64,000 nt of DNA from Planococcus lenghuensis (GTDB lineage: Bacteria; Bacillota; Bacilli; Bacillales_A; Planococcaceae). Positions 8,932 to 16,678 of the stretch are shown piece after piece. The notes beneath the pieces were generated by a model, which was not told the origin of the DNA, did not search any database, and was given only the letters and a program-made list of their open reading frames with translations. Position numbers and translations under genes: made by a program. Location of the stretch: the NCBI RefSeq assembly GCF_001999905.1, contig NZ_CP019640.1, positions 214,501 through 278,500 of the forward strand, written 5' to 3'. The first letter of the stretch is position 1, and every line of letters begins with the position of its first letter.

Positions 8932-9840
8932 ATGATATATGATTGTGCAATTATCGGCGGAGGACCTGCCGGCCTGAATGCAGCGTTAGTGCTGGGGCGA
9001 TCCCGCCGGAATGTCGTGCTGTTCGATGGAGATAACGGCCGGAACCTGGTGACGCGGGAAGCCCATGGGTTTTTGACCCGGGATGGGATAAAACCGGAGG
9101 AATTGAAGCGGATTGCATCGGAGGAAATCGATAAATACGACTCAGTCAACCAAGTGAAGAAGCGGGTTGCTGCTATCAAGCGGATTTCCGATACGGATTA
9201 TGAATTGATAACAGAAGATGGAGAGGTCTTTCACAGCATTAAACTGCTGTTGGCAACCGGGCTTCAGGAAGAACTGCCGGATGTGCCGAAGATTTGGGAT
9301 TTCTACGGCAAGAGCCTGTACAGCTGCCCTTATTGTGATGGCTGGGAAGTGCGCGATCAGCCGCTGGCAGTCATTGCAGATAAAAGTGTATTCACAGTGG
9401 CGAAAAAATTATATACGTGGAGTCGCGATATTGTGATTTGCACCAACGGAGAAGGCGATATATCCGAAGAGGACCGGACAAGGCTGGCTGAAAAAGAGAT
9501 TCGCATTATTGAACAGCCGATTGCGGATTTACAGGGCGCAGATGGCCAGCTGGAGAAAATCGTATTTGCGGATGGCACTTCGATTGATCGGCGATACGGC
9601 TTCATTACGCCATACATGAAACCGGCTTCCAATTTCGGCGAGCAGCTTGGCTGCGAAGTAAATGCGCATGGTGGAATTGTAACGGACAAGTACCGGCGGA
9701 CAAGTGTATGGAATATCTATGCCGCGGGGGATGCATCTCATATTGTGCCGTCGCAGCTCATTATCGCAGCAGGTGAAGGCAGTGCTGCTGCCCTTGGAAT
9801 CGACGGCGATTTGACAAACGAATACTTTGACAACGAATAA
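8932..9840 (+). CDS. Thioredoxin-reductase-like NAD(P)/FAD flavoprotein with CxxC
   Basis: The 302-residue protein has the FAD dinucleotide fold at the N-terminus (IIGGGPAGLNAAL), the redox-active disulfide SCPYCDGWE near residue 133, and the second FAD motif NIYAAGDAS near residue 267. This is the layout of thioredoxin reductase and related disulfide oxidoreductases. The CPYCDGWE variant points to the thioredoxin-reductase-like branch rather than to housekeeping TrxB (CATCDG). The partner is unknown, and no thioredoxin gene is adjacent. AAGGA precedes the ATG. Confidence 0.85.
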   Translation: MIYDCAIIGGGPAGLNAALVLGRSRRNVVLFDGDNGRNLVTREAHGFLTRDGIKPEELKRIASEEIDKYDSVNQVKKRVAAIKRISDTDYELITEDGEVFHSIKLLLATGLQEELPDVPKIWDFYGKSLYSCPYCDGWEVRDQPLAVIADKSVFTVAKKLYTWSRDIVICTNGEGDISEEDRTRLAEKEIRIIEQPIADLQGADGQLEKIVFADGTSIDRRYGFITPYMKPASNFGEQLGCEVNAHGGIVTDKYRRTSVWNIYAAGDASHIVPSQLIIAAGEGSAAALGIDGDLTNEYFDNE

Positions 9841-9870
9841 CCATGAGGACAATTCCTCATGGTTATTTTT
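9836..9870. terminator. Intrinsic terminator
   Basis: A 13-bp stem (9836-9848 with 9855-9867) closes on a six-base loop and is followed by T residues. Its left arm includes the stop codon of the flavoprotein gene. Confidence 0.75.
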
Positions 9871-9916
9871 AATGATTTTCCACCTTTTGCTGGTATCCTG
9901 TGTCAGTGATAATTTT

Positions 9917-10639
9917 TCAGTCCGCTTTTTTAATAAACAGCCGCCAGACGCCATACTGCCCGAGAAATAAGACCAACGCTGCGGCGCTTAAATTGATATA
10001 ATACCAGATTCCTGAACCGAAAAAACGTAAGGGCGTAGCAGCGGTCGGAAGCTGGGATAAATATAAATAATTGGCCTCGAACCGCGGATTGATAAAAAAG
10101 CCGATGATTGCCGCATACACCAGCAGAAATGCAAAGACGGCGAATACAGAGCGGAACGTAATGAATGAAGGTTTGCTTAATGCCAGGAAAAGACAGGCCC
10201 ATGGGATGGCTGTGTGGTGTACAAAAAACTTCCAGAACCGGTAATGTTCATAGCCGTATGGGAGTTCCGGAGTGATCAGTGCCAGAAATGCCGGGATGAC
10301 GCCAAAGTAAAAAGCGGCCTGCACCAGCGGCCGGCTCCAAGTGAGCAGGGCCAAAATGGCGATAACGGATGCAATTCCGCATAAGTGAAGAGGCACATGC
10401 CCGGAAAAACTCCAGATACCCACTGCTGCTGTCCAGCTCTGATAAGAGATTTCAGACACGACCAGAAGGATGAGAAGTGTCCAGCGCAGCCACTGGAATT
10501 TATGCGGTTCATTTTTAAGCCGGTTCTTCAGCAGAAAAAGGAAAACAATGCCTGCTCCTGCCACAGCCAGCACGGTTAGATGACTGGCGGAAAATGGGAT
10601 GAATTCATGATCGGATGTAGCTGCCAGCCACGCTTGCAT
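9917..10639 (-). CDS. YwaF-like integral membrane protein (TIGR02206 family), copy 1
   Basis: The 240-residue polytopic membrane protein has about six to seven hydrophobic segments and the family's conserved patterns GHVPLHLCGIAS, ITPELPYGYEHYRFWKFFVHH and PRFEANYLYLSQLP. These match the YwaF-type membrane proteins (TIGR02206), whose function is unknown. GGGGGAG lies before ATG 10639. The next gene upstream is a paralogue with nearly the same architecture, so this is a tandem duplication. Confidence 0.8.
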   Translation of the reverse strand: MQAWLAATSDHEFIPFSASHLTVLAVAGAGIVFLFLLKNRLKNEPHKFQWLRWTLLILLVVSEISYQSWTAAVGIWSFSGHVPLHLCGIASVIAILALLTWSRPLVQAAFYFGVIPAFLALITPELPYGYEHYRFWKFFVHHTAIPWACLFLALSKPSFITFRSVFAVFAFLLVYAAIIGFFINPRFEANYLYLSQLPTAATPLRFFGSGIWYYINLSAAALVLFLGQYGVWRLFIKKAD

Positions 10640-10705
10640 ACTGTCTCCCCCGTTTTTATTTTAATGTACCATAATCATCGCGAAACAACAGAGTGGATTT
10701 GGTGG

Positions 10706-11476
10706 TCAGGAGACAAGAACCCGACGAAAAAAGACAGGCAGTGTTAAGCCTGTCTTTTTTGGTATTTGAGTAATGAACTTCCAGCAGCAGTACTGGCCGA
10801 GGAACATGGCCATCACGGCAATGGCGAGATTGATGGTGTACGTCCGGCCGCTGCCAAGAAAATCGAGCGGCGTGGCGGCGTTCGGCGTCTGAGACAGATA
10901 CAGGTAATTCGCGCCGGTCGCCGGATTAAAACCCTTTCCAATAAAGAGCGCATAGATCGCGAGCAGGCCATATACCTTAAAGGCTGCCCGCAATGTAATG
11001 GTATGCGGCTTTGCAGTTGCCAGGAACAGCGCAGACCAAGGGATGCTCATATGATGCAGGAAGAACTTCCAGAACCGGTAATGCCGGTACCCGTATGGCA
11101 CTTCGGGTGTGATAACGGCAATCAGCGGCGGAATGACTCCTGTAAAGAATGCGAATTGGATCAGTGTTTCGTTCCAAGTGACGAGCGCAACAACAGCCGC
11201 TAGAGAAGCGACGGCGCATAAATGCAGCGGTAAATGTCCGGCGACGCTCCAGACACCTGCTGAGACTGTCCACGCCTGGTATGAAACTTCTGAAGCCAGC
11301 AGAAGGGCAAGTAAAGCCACCCGGAGCCATTTGAATTTCTCCAGCTGCCGGACCAGTTTATCTTTCAGGGAAGTTATAAACGCTACACCGGCCGCTGCAA
11401 CCCCCATCATTCCGATGTGGCTCGGTGAAAATTGTTCAAATAAATGTTCAGATGTTTTTGCCCACCATTCTTTCAT
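10706..11476 (-). CDS. YwaF-like integral membrane protein, copy 2, with readthrough C-terminus
   Basis: This paralogue of the downstream gene (GHLPLHLCAVASL, TPEVPYGYRHYRFWKFFLHH, GANYLYLSQTP) is 256 residues long. After the last conserved segment (FLGQYCCWKF) the frame runs into KKTGLTLPVFFRRVLVS, which is encoded by the terminator hairpin at 10727-10760 and its flank. Copy 1 ends ten residues after the corresponding point. One frame over, the sequence reads LLKYQKRQA and stops at a TAA in the hairpin, so a single lost base near 10770 would explain the extension. The membrane domain itself is intact. Confidence 0.75.
   Translation of the reverse strand: MKEWWAKTSEHLFEQFSPSHIGMMGVAAAGVAFITSLKDKLVRQLEKFKWLRVALLALLLASEVSYQAWTVSAGVWSVAGHLPLHLCAVASLAAVVALVTWNETLIQFAFFTGVIPPLIAVITPEVPYGYRHYRFWKFFLHHMSIPWSALFLATAKPHTITLRAAFKVYGLLAIYALFIGKGFNPATGANYLYLSQTPNAATPLDFLGSGRTYTINLAIAVMAMFLGQYCCWKFITQIPKKTGLTLPVFFRRVLVS
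10727..10760 (-). terminator. Intrinsic terminator lying inside the end of the coding frame
   Basis: The minus strand reads AAAAAAGACAGGC, a short loop, then GCCTGTCTTTTTT. It is a strong stem with a T run located upstream of the annotated stop of the copy 2 YwaF-like gene. Confidence 0.8.
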
Positions 11477-11650
11477 GCTGTTTCCTCCATTCAGTCAATT
11501 GCAACAATAAATCCAGCATAGCATAAGCAGCCGGGCGCGTAAGTAGTAAATAATTGCGCTGCGGAATCGGCATTGCTTGCGCTGTTCCTGCTCTTTCTAT
11601 AGCATGAGAAAGAACCAGCTATTAAACATTCCAGTACCAGGAGGGTTGTT

Positions 11651-11947
11651 ATGAAGAATCCGCAGCCTGTCGCTTCCGTGACGTATATTAAAGTGGAACG
11701 CGAAGTCGGATATGAGGAAATGGAGATCACCCGTCACCAGCATACCTTGCAGTTATTTGAAGATGCACTTACCACCCCGGACACCAGCTATCCGCTGGCG
11801 GATGTTTGGGATGTTTCCTGGAAGTCGTTTTCTGACCACTCCGGTCTGCTGTATATTCACACAAATCAAGGTGTGTCTGCCTATAAAATCGAAGCCGCTC
11901 CCCAATCATTCATTAATGCCTTCCGCCAGTTAAAAGGAAAAGTATAG
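11651..11947 (+). CDS. Hypothetical protein, possibly PH-like
   Basis: The gene encodes 98 residues with GGAGG before the ATG. The beta-rich pattern SWKSFSDHSGLLYIHTNQGV followed by a terminal helix (PQSFINAFRQLKGKV) resembles small bacterial PH-like domains, but this is only a structural impression. No membrane segment or motif is seen. The 170 bases upstream hold no recognised element. Confidence 0.5.
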   Translation: MKNPQPVASVTYIKVEREVGYEEMEITRHQHTLQLFEDALTTPDTSYPLADVWDVSWKSFSDHSGLLYIHTNQGVSAYKIEAAPQSFINAFRQLKGKV

Positions 11948-11992
11948 TCTGCACAGCCGCTTGGATGCAGCCGCGTTTCCATTTTTTGTACT

Positions 11993-12556
11993 CTACCCTT
12001 TCGTCAAGCTCTTAAACGCTGCCCAATCCAGCAGTCGGGGCAAATCCAAATGCCGGTTGTATGTCTGATCTTTCAGAAGCACGTGGATCGGATCTTCTTT
12101 CAGTGTATTAACAACGGCGGGCTTATCGTCCACATAGCAGTCCAGCTGTAATTCCCTGATGATTTCCACCTTTTCTTCATCTTTCACGCCACAGAAAAAT
12201 CGGTCATCCCGTATCGGAAAACCCTGAGCCGCCATCCATTTTTTTGTGCGTTCGCCATGTTCACCTGGACGGGCGGTAATGTAATAAATCTCATGGCCAT
12301 TTTCTTCAAGTTCCAGCAGCGTATCGACTGCATTTGGATAGGGAGGACAGGACGTATAGTAAATTTCTTCAAGAGACGCGCTCCACATCTCTTTCCCTTG
12401 TGTATCTGTCAAACCGAACGGCTCATGAATCTCAACCCGGTCCAGTGCATGAAAAACACTGATCGGTACATCCTGCTGCAGTTTCTCCCGGTAAATATGA
12501 AAAGCATGCTCACGCAAGTTGATGAGTGTGTCATCAATATCAAAACCGAACTTCAT
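11993..12556 (-). CDS. HAD-superfamily 5'-nucleotidase, NT5C type
   Basis: The 187-residue protein begins with the HAD nucleophile motif FDIDDT (D6 nucleophile, D8 acid), followed by motif II in IYYITARP and the acidic motif III in CYVDDKP. The layout fits the deoxyribonucleotidase type C (5'(3')-deoxyribonucleotidase) group, which removes phosphate from nucleoside monophosphates in the cytosol. AGAGGGA precedes the ATG. It lies 14 bases downstream of GTP cyclohydrolase II and is probably cotranscribed with it. Confidence 0.75.
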   Translation of the reverse strand: MKFGFDIDDTLINLREHAFHIYREKLQQDVPISVFHALDRVEIHEPFGLTDTQGKEMWSASLEEIYYTSCPPYPNAVDTLLELEENGHEIYYITARPGEHGERTKKWMAAQGFPIRDDRFFCGVKDEEKVEIIRELQLDCYVDDKPAVVNTLKEDPIHVLLKDQTYNRHLDLPRLLDWAAFKSLTKG

Positions 12557-12570
12557 AAACGTTCCCTCTT

Positions 12571-13332
12571 TTATTCGTGATTTTCATCATTGCCTCGCTC
12601 ATCCTGCAGATGGCCGGAACGATTGATTTTCGTCTGCAGATAGCGTTCGTTATGCTCGGAAATGTCCCCCCAAAGGGAAACCCGCCGGATATTTTCAAGA
12701 CCGGCCTGCTCGAGTGCCTGCAGTTTTCTTGGGTTATTGGTCAGCAATGTGATCGGTTTTGTGCGCAACGTTTTCAATACCCGGATGGCATCATCGTAAT
12801 TCCTGGCATCATCTGCGAAACCGAGTTCTTCATTGGCCTCAACCGTGTCATAACCCTCTTCCTGCAGCACATAAGCCATCGCTTTGCTGAATAGTCCGAT
12901 GCCCCTGCCTTCATGATTCGCCAAATAGAACAAGGCACCTGCCCCGTAGTCAGCAATCTGCTGCATGGACTCTTTCAGCTGATAACCGCAATCACAGCGT
13001 TTGCTGCCGAAGATGTCACCGGTGTGGCAGATCGAGTGCATGCGGATCAGCGCATCTTCCGCTTCTTTAAAATCTCCATATACCAATACACTCGATTGCT
13101 GATACTCAGCCAGATTCGCTGAAGACAGCTGACTGATAATGCTTTCATAATCCTCTGTCACTTCACAGCGGTTCAGCCAACAATACCATTGGAATTCCAC
13201 CGTATTGCCATATAAATTAACAGGCAGCCGAACAGGGCCCACCAAATAAGTAGCGCCTTCGTCAGTCGGAATTAACCGGATTTTTTCTTTTAGAACAGCC
13301 AATGCTTCCGGCTGGAGTGAAATCTGTTTCAT
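12571..13332 (-). CDS. ribA: GTP cyclohydrolase II
   Basis: The 253-residue enzyme opens the imidazole ring of GTP in the first committed step of riboflavin synthesis. The zinc ligands are C102, C113 and C115 in RMHSICHTGDIFGSKRCDCG, with the usual 11 and 2 spacing. NHEGRGIGL and LTNNPRK complete the active site and GTP site. An N-terminal extension of some 50-90 residues precedes the core, compared with about 200 residues for the Escherichia coli enzyme. It stands without a DHBP synthase domain and away from a rib operon, and no FMN riboswitch is visible upstream. It may therefore be a second, specialised copy. Confidence 0.85.
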   Translation of the reverse strand: MKQISLQPEALAVLKEKIRLIPTDEGATYLVGPVRLPVNLYGNTVEFQWYCWLNRCEVTEDYESIISQLSSANLAEYQQSSVLVYGDFKEAEDALIRMHSICHTGDIFGSKRCDCGYQLKESMQQIADYGAGALFYLANHEGRGIGLFSKAMAYVLQEEGYDTVEANEELGFADDARNYDDAIRVLKTLRTKPITLLTNNPRKLQALEQAGLENIRRVSLWGDISEHNERYLQTKINRSGHLQDERGNDENHE

Positions 13333-13427
13333 CGTCTTCCCCCTTTTCTTTTAACATATGCTTTTTTTATCAGCGGAATCAACTGAAACGTCTCAGTCCA
13401 AAGAGAACGGAAGGTGGTTGTTCATGT

Positions 13428-14483
13428 TTATGTCCAGAAAACCTGAAATGAGCCGGAGCCGGGTAATTGCTCGATAAATGATGAGCCGAACAGCAGGGCG
13501 GGTGTATAACTGCCGCCAGTGAATTCGTGCTGCCGAAGCCGGGCTGTCATTTCCAGTGCACCGAATACCGTGACATCGTAGACATTCGCCGTCCGGATGC
13601 GGACAATCAGTGCCGTACCGGCGCTGTTGACTGCTTCTCCCCAGATGAAAGCCGGATTTTGCATTCGGGAAGTCTCGCTTGGACCTGTCACTTTACGCTC
13701 GATCAGTTTCTGCAACCGGTGTTTTACAAACGAGGAATTTAAAAGCGGCCGTGCGACAGATGCCAGCCGGGCTCCTCTTACTCGGTTTTTGGGCATCGGA
13801 ATCCATGTGGAAATGTTCGGGATGCCGGTTGTGAAAAAAGCGGTGGAGACATCTCCCCATGGAATGCCCATCGCTGACTTGAAGCCGCGCCCAAAATCGA
13901 TGGTGCGCGCCTGACTGCCGAGCGGCACAGGGATGAGCTGGCCGTCCCGCCGTTCAGCGCTTCCGCTGCCTAGCCCGGAAATCATGGTTTTCAGCGTGCC
14001 GCGGGAAGCGCCGGAATCTGAATCGAACCCCAACGCCAATTGCGTCGCTTCCGGCAGCAGCTCTTTCAGGCGAAGTGCAGTACAGTCAGTGGGAATCACA
14101 TCAAAACCGGCCCCTGAACATAGGACAATTCCTGCCGCTGCTGCCCGTTCATGCTGAGCATGGGTATGCTCAAAGACGGAAATTTCTCCTGTGATATCCA
14201 GGTAATGAGCACTTGCTGCAAGGCAACCTTCAATCATTGGCGCGCTCGTCTTCTGAAACGGACCGGCGCAATGCAGAACGAGGCGGATGCCGGCAAGGTG
14301 GCTGCTGACATTCTGGTCCAAGGAAAACACCCGTGATTCGAGGTTTAACTCACGGGCCAATGCCTGAACTTTTTCTTCGCTTCTGCCGGCGAGAATCGGC
14401 GTCATTCCCTGTTTTACCGCTTCCCGGGCAATCAATTCGCCTGTATAGCCATTCGCGCCGTAAATCATCCATGAGCCAGTCAT
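13428..14483 (-). CDS. Saccharopine-dehydrogenase-like NAD(P)-binding oxidoreductase
   Basis: The 351-residue protein has an N-terminal Rossmann motif (IYGANGYTGELIA), then LVLHCAGPFQ, YLDITGE and GFDVIPTDC. This pattern is typical of the saccharopine dehydrogenase NADP-binding family, including trans-acting enoyl reductases. Substrate unknown. I chose ATG 14483 because GAGGAG lies eight bases upstream. The frame extends ten codons further, but those candidate starts overlap the ribosome-binding site. Confidence 0.75.
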   Translation of the reverse strand: MTGSWMIYGANGYTGELIAREAVKQGMTPILAGRSEEKVQALARELNLESRVFSLDQNVSSHLAGIRLVLHCAGPFQKTSAPMIEGCLAASAHYLDITGEISVFEHTHAQHERAAAAGIVLCSGAGFDVIPTDCTALRLKELLPEATQLALGFDSDSGASRGTLKTMISGLGSGSAERRDGQLIPVPLGSQARTIDFGRGFKSAMGIPWGDVSTAFFTTGIPNISTWIPMPKNRVRGARLASVARPLLNSSFVKHRLQKLIERKVTGPSETSRMQNPAFIWGEAVNSAGTALIVRIRTANVYDVTVFGALEMTARLRQHEFTGGSYTPALLFGSSFIEQLPGSGSFQVFWT

Positions 14484-14606
14484 ATGCATCACTCCTCTTC
14501 TATATTTATTCATACCCTAAAAGCGGAAGTGTGAAAAGAACAGATTGCACAGCGGATCAGGAAGCAGTAAAGTGAAATTATTAGAGAATAGCAGGAGGCA
14601 AAGAGC

Positions 14607-15176
14607 ATGATTAGCCAATACAGCAAGGGATTTTTGACAGGTGAATCGGTGCTGCTTCGCAGTATTACTGAAGCGGACCATGCAGCTATATTTGCAGTGG
14701 AAAATGTGATGGAAAGCCGGCTGCTGATGGATGACAGCATCCCGTTTCCAGCAACAGATGCAGATCATGCGGCTTTTCTGGCTAGAGCCAATGATAGCGA
14801 AAAAGGGAATCATTTATTCGCAATTGAGCTGGTGGGTGACAAGACTGTAATTGGAACGACCGGCGTCTATGGCGTGGATTGGAAAAAAGGGACAGGTCAA
14901 GTCGGAATTTCCATCGGCCCCGATTTTCAAGGGAAAGGGCATGGCACGGATGCAATGCGTGTGCTCATCGATTTCGTCTTTACATACATGCGGCTGAATA
15001 AGATTAAATTGGAAGTTTACAGCTTTAATCCACAAGCTGTGGCTTCATATGAAAAATGCGGATTTAAAGTGGAAGGAACGCTCCGGGAAGAGTTATTCCG
15101 CTTTGGGGCGTATCATGATTCCCACCTAATGGGGCTGTTGCGCCGGGAATGGGAAACGCAAAAGACAGGCCAATGA
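14607..15176 (+). CDS. GNAT acetyltransferase, RimJ/RimL type
   Basis: The gene encodes 189 residues. VGISIGPDFQGKGHGTDAMR is acetyl-CoA motif A, and NPQAVASYEKCGFKVEGTLR is the closing motif of the ribosomal-protein-alanine acetyltransferase-like subgroup. The substrate could be a protein N-terminus or a small amine. AGGAGG lies before the ATG. The stop codon falls in the loop of the terminator, so the last codons are part of its stem. Confidence 0.85.
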   Translation: MISQYSKGFLTGESVLLRSITEADHAAIFAVENVMESRLLMDDSIPFPATDADHAAFLARANDSEKGNHLFAIELVGDKTVIGTTGVYGVDWKKGTGQVGISIGPDFQGKGHGTDAMRVLIDFVFTYMRLNKIKLEVYSFNPQAVASYEKCGFKVEGTLREELFRFGAYHDSHLMGLLRREWETQKTGQ

Positions 15177-15189
15177 GCCTGTCTTTTAT
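15160..15189 (+). terminator. Intrinsic terminator containing the stop codon
   Basis: AAAAGACAGGC (15160-15170) pairs with GCCTGTCTTTT (15177-15187); the six-base loop includes TGA. Confidence 0.8.
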
Positions 15190-15208
15190 CATGAGGAGGA
15201 AAAGGAAA

Positions 15209-15650
15209 ATGAGAGAAATTATGCTTGAAGCGGAACTTCCGGCTATTCAGGAACTGCTGGCGCTAGCTGCATCAGCTGACCGAGTGGCGGGGGGAATTGC
15301 AGGATTATCTCCACAAACCTGAGCGAAATCTTTATGTGATGGAACAAGAAGGCGTTATAGCGGGCTGCATCGGCATTGAACTCACGGAGAACATGCGGGG
15401 GCAAATCCGGCATATCGCTGTTTCTCCGAAAATGCGCGGCCGGCAGATGGGCCGGAACATGATTACTGAAATTCATCGTTTACATGGATTACTGCAGCTC
15501 CACGCCGAAACAGATTGTGATGCAGCCGGCTTTTACCGGCGCTGCGGTTTCAACATCAGCAGCCTGGGCGAGAAGTATCCGGGTGTAGAGCGGTTTTTAT
15601 GTGTGAAACGCTGGGAGGTGAGAATAGCTCCAAGTTCTCCTGTTACCTAA
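15209..15650 (+). pseudogene. GNAT acetyltransferase split at a G run
   Basis: ATG 15209 follows AGGAGG and reads MREIMLEAELPAIQELLALA. The frame then fails at a run of six G (15289-15294). With five G the frame continues as GELQDYLHKPERNLYVMEQE through the acetyl-CoA motif VSPKMRGRQMGRNMI and FYRRCGFN to the stop at 15650, a complete 146-residue acetyltransferase. All family motifs lie after the run. The shift could be a sequencing error, a recent mutation or slipped-strand switching. The 3' end overlaps the facing gene by eight bases. Confidence 0.75.
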
Positions 15651-16329
15651 GTGACTGGTATTCATAAGAGATCGAGCCATCTAGATGCAATTTATATGGA
15701 ATATCTTCCGATTCGAAAATATGAGCCAGCACTTCCTGCTTCCGGGAAGTGTTTTTCTCGATTTCTATGAAAACGTACTGCAGTTCAATCGGTATATAAG
15801 AAGCATCAGATAATTGCAGTGCATCCGTCACCTGATAGGCGAGCGAAAACTGGTCATCATAATAAGACTGGAGAGCTGCCAGGCGGATATCGGAAGTTTG
15901 GGTGACTTCCTGTAGAATCGGCAGTCCTTTCTGGACGTCTGTTACAGTCTTATTCGTCAATGTGCCTTGCTCAAACTGCTGCATCAGTTCATTAAGCTGG
16001 CGGCTTAGAGAACTCTCGGCTTCACCGCTTTCTTGTATGTATGCATGGATATTCTGCTGCTTGATGACCTGACTGGTTTCAACGGTGTCCGGCTGTGCAG
16101 TATGCCAGGGAGGCAGATACGTGGAGAGCGCATAAATATTCCAAGTGAGTATGACAATTCCCGCTGCACTACCAATCTGGAAAGCTGGGCGTTTGTAAAA
16201 GACTCTTTTTTTCTCGCTGTCATACTTTTTATGACTATAGCTGTAAGTATCAGCCCGATTAAGCTGAGGCTGTTGCTTTTGAATATCCGCCATTTGTTTT
16301 CGAAAGTGACGCTGTCGTTTGTTGAGCAT
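15643..16329 (-). CDS. Membrane-anchored protein of unknown function
   Basis: The gene encodes 228 residues. A basic, Gln-rich N-terminal cytoplasmic part (about 1-47) precedes one membrane segment near 50-70 (QIGSAAGIVILTWNIYAL). A largely helical extracytoplasmic domain follows, with a likely coiled coil around 105-140. No known domain is recognised. Topology suggests N-in, C-out. A GGAGGG site lies before the ATG. Confidence 0.6.
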   Translation of the reverse strand: MLNKRQRHFRKQMADIQKQQPQLNRADTYSYSHKKYDSEKKRVFYKRPAFQIGSAAGIVILTWNIYALSTYLPPWHTAQPDTVETSQVIKQQNIHAYIQESGEAESSLSRQLNELMQQFEQGTLTNKTVTDVQKGLPILQEVTQTSDIRLAALQSYYDDQFSLAYQVTDALQLSDASYIPIELQYVFIEIEKNTSRKQEVLAHIFESEDIPYKLHLDGSISYEYQSLR

Positions 16330-16407
16330 CTGGCCCTCCTGTAATATCTTTTTTATTGATATTATAGCAATTAGTGGATAAGCAAGGAATGCTGAGGCGG
16401 AAAATGT

Positions 16408-16491
16408 TTAGAATAATAAATTCAGCAAGATGGTTAGCAGAATCGAAATAATAATGGAAATGATGATACTGCCTAAGCACGAAAAACGCAT
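16408..16491 (-). CDS. 27-residue hydrophobic peptide
   Basis: A short frame (MRFSCLGSIIISIIISILLT plus ILLNLLF) is preceded by AGAAAGGTGGGTGG, a usable ribosome-binding site. It forms one continuous membrane helix with a single Arg at the N-terminus. Upstream on the same strand a GGGTAT box (16536-16541) resembles a SigB -10 element, though the -35 partner is poor. Such peptides include type I toxins and membrane stress peptides, and the sequence does not say which. It lies in the 350-base gap before the peptide-binding lipoprotein gene, reading away from it. Confidence 0.4.
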   Translation of the reverse strand: MRFSCLGSIIISIIISILLTILLNLLF

Positions 16492-16678
16492 AGTCCACCC
16501 ACCTTTCTCTTAATTAATAGGTAAGTTGTAGACTTATACCCTGTTCTCTCTTTTAACATTCCTAAAACAGATAATAATAAGGATTCCTAAATTGTTATCA
16601 AAATATTTGCGAAAATGATTGTGTAAGGCTTCTTTGTTTTATATGCTTATACTATTCATCTTAGGGAGGCGAAAGATT

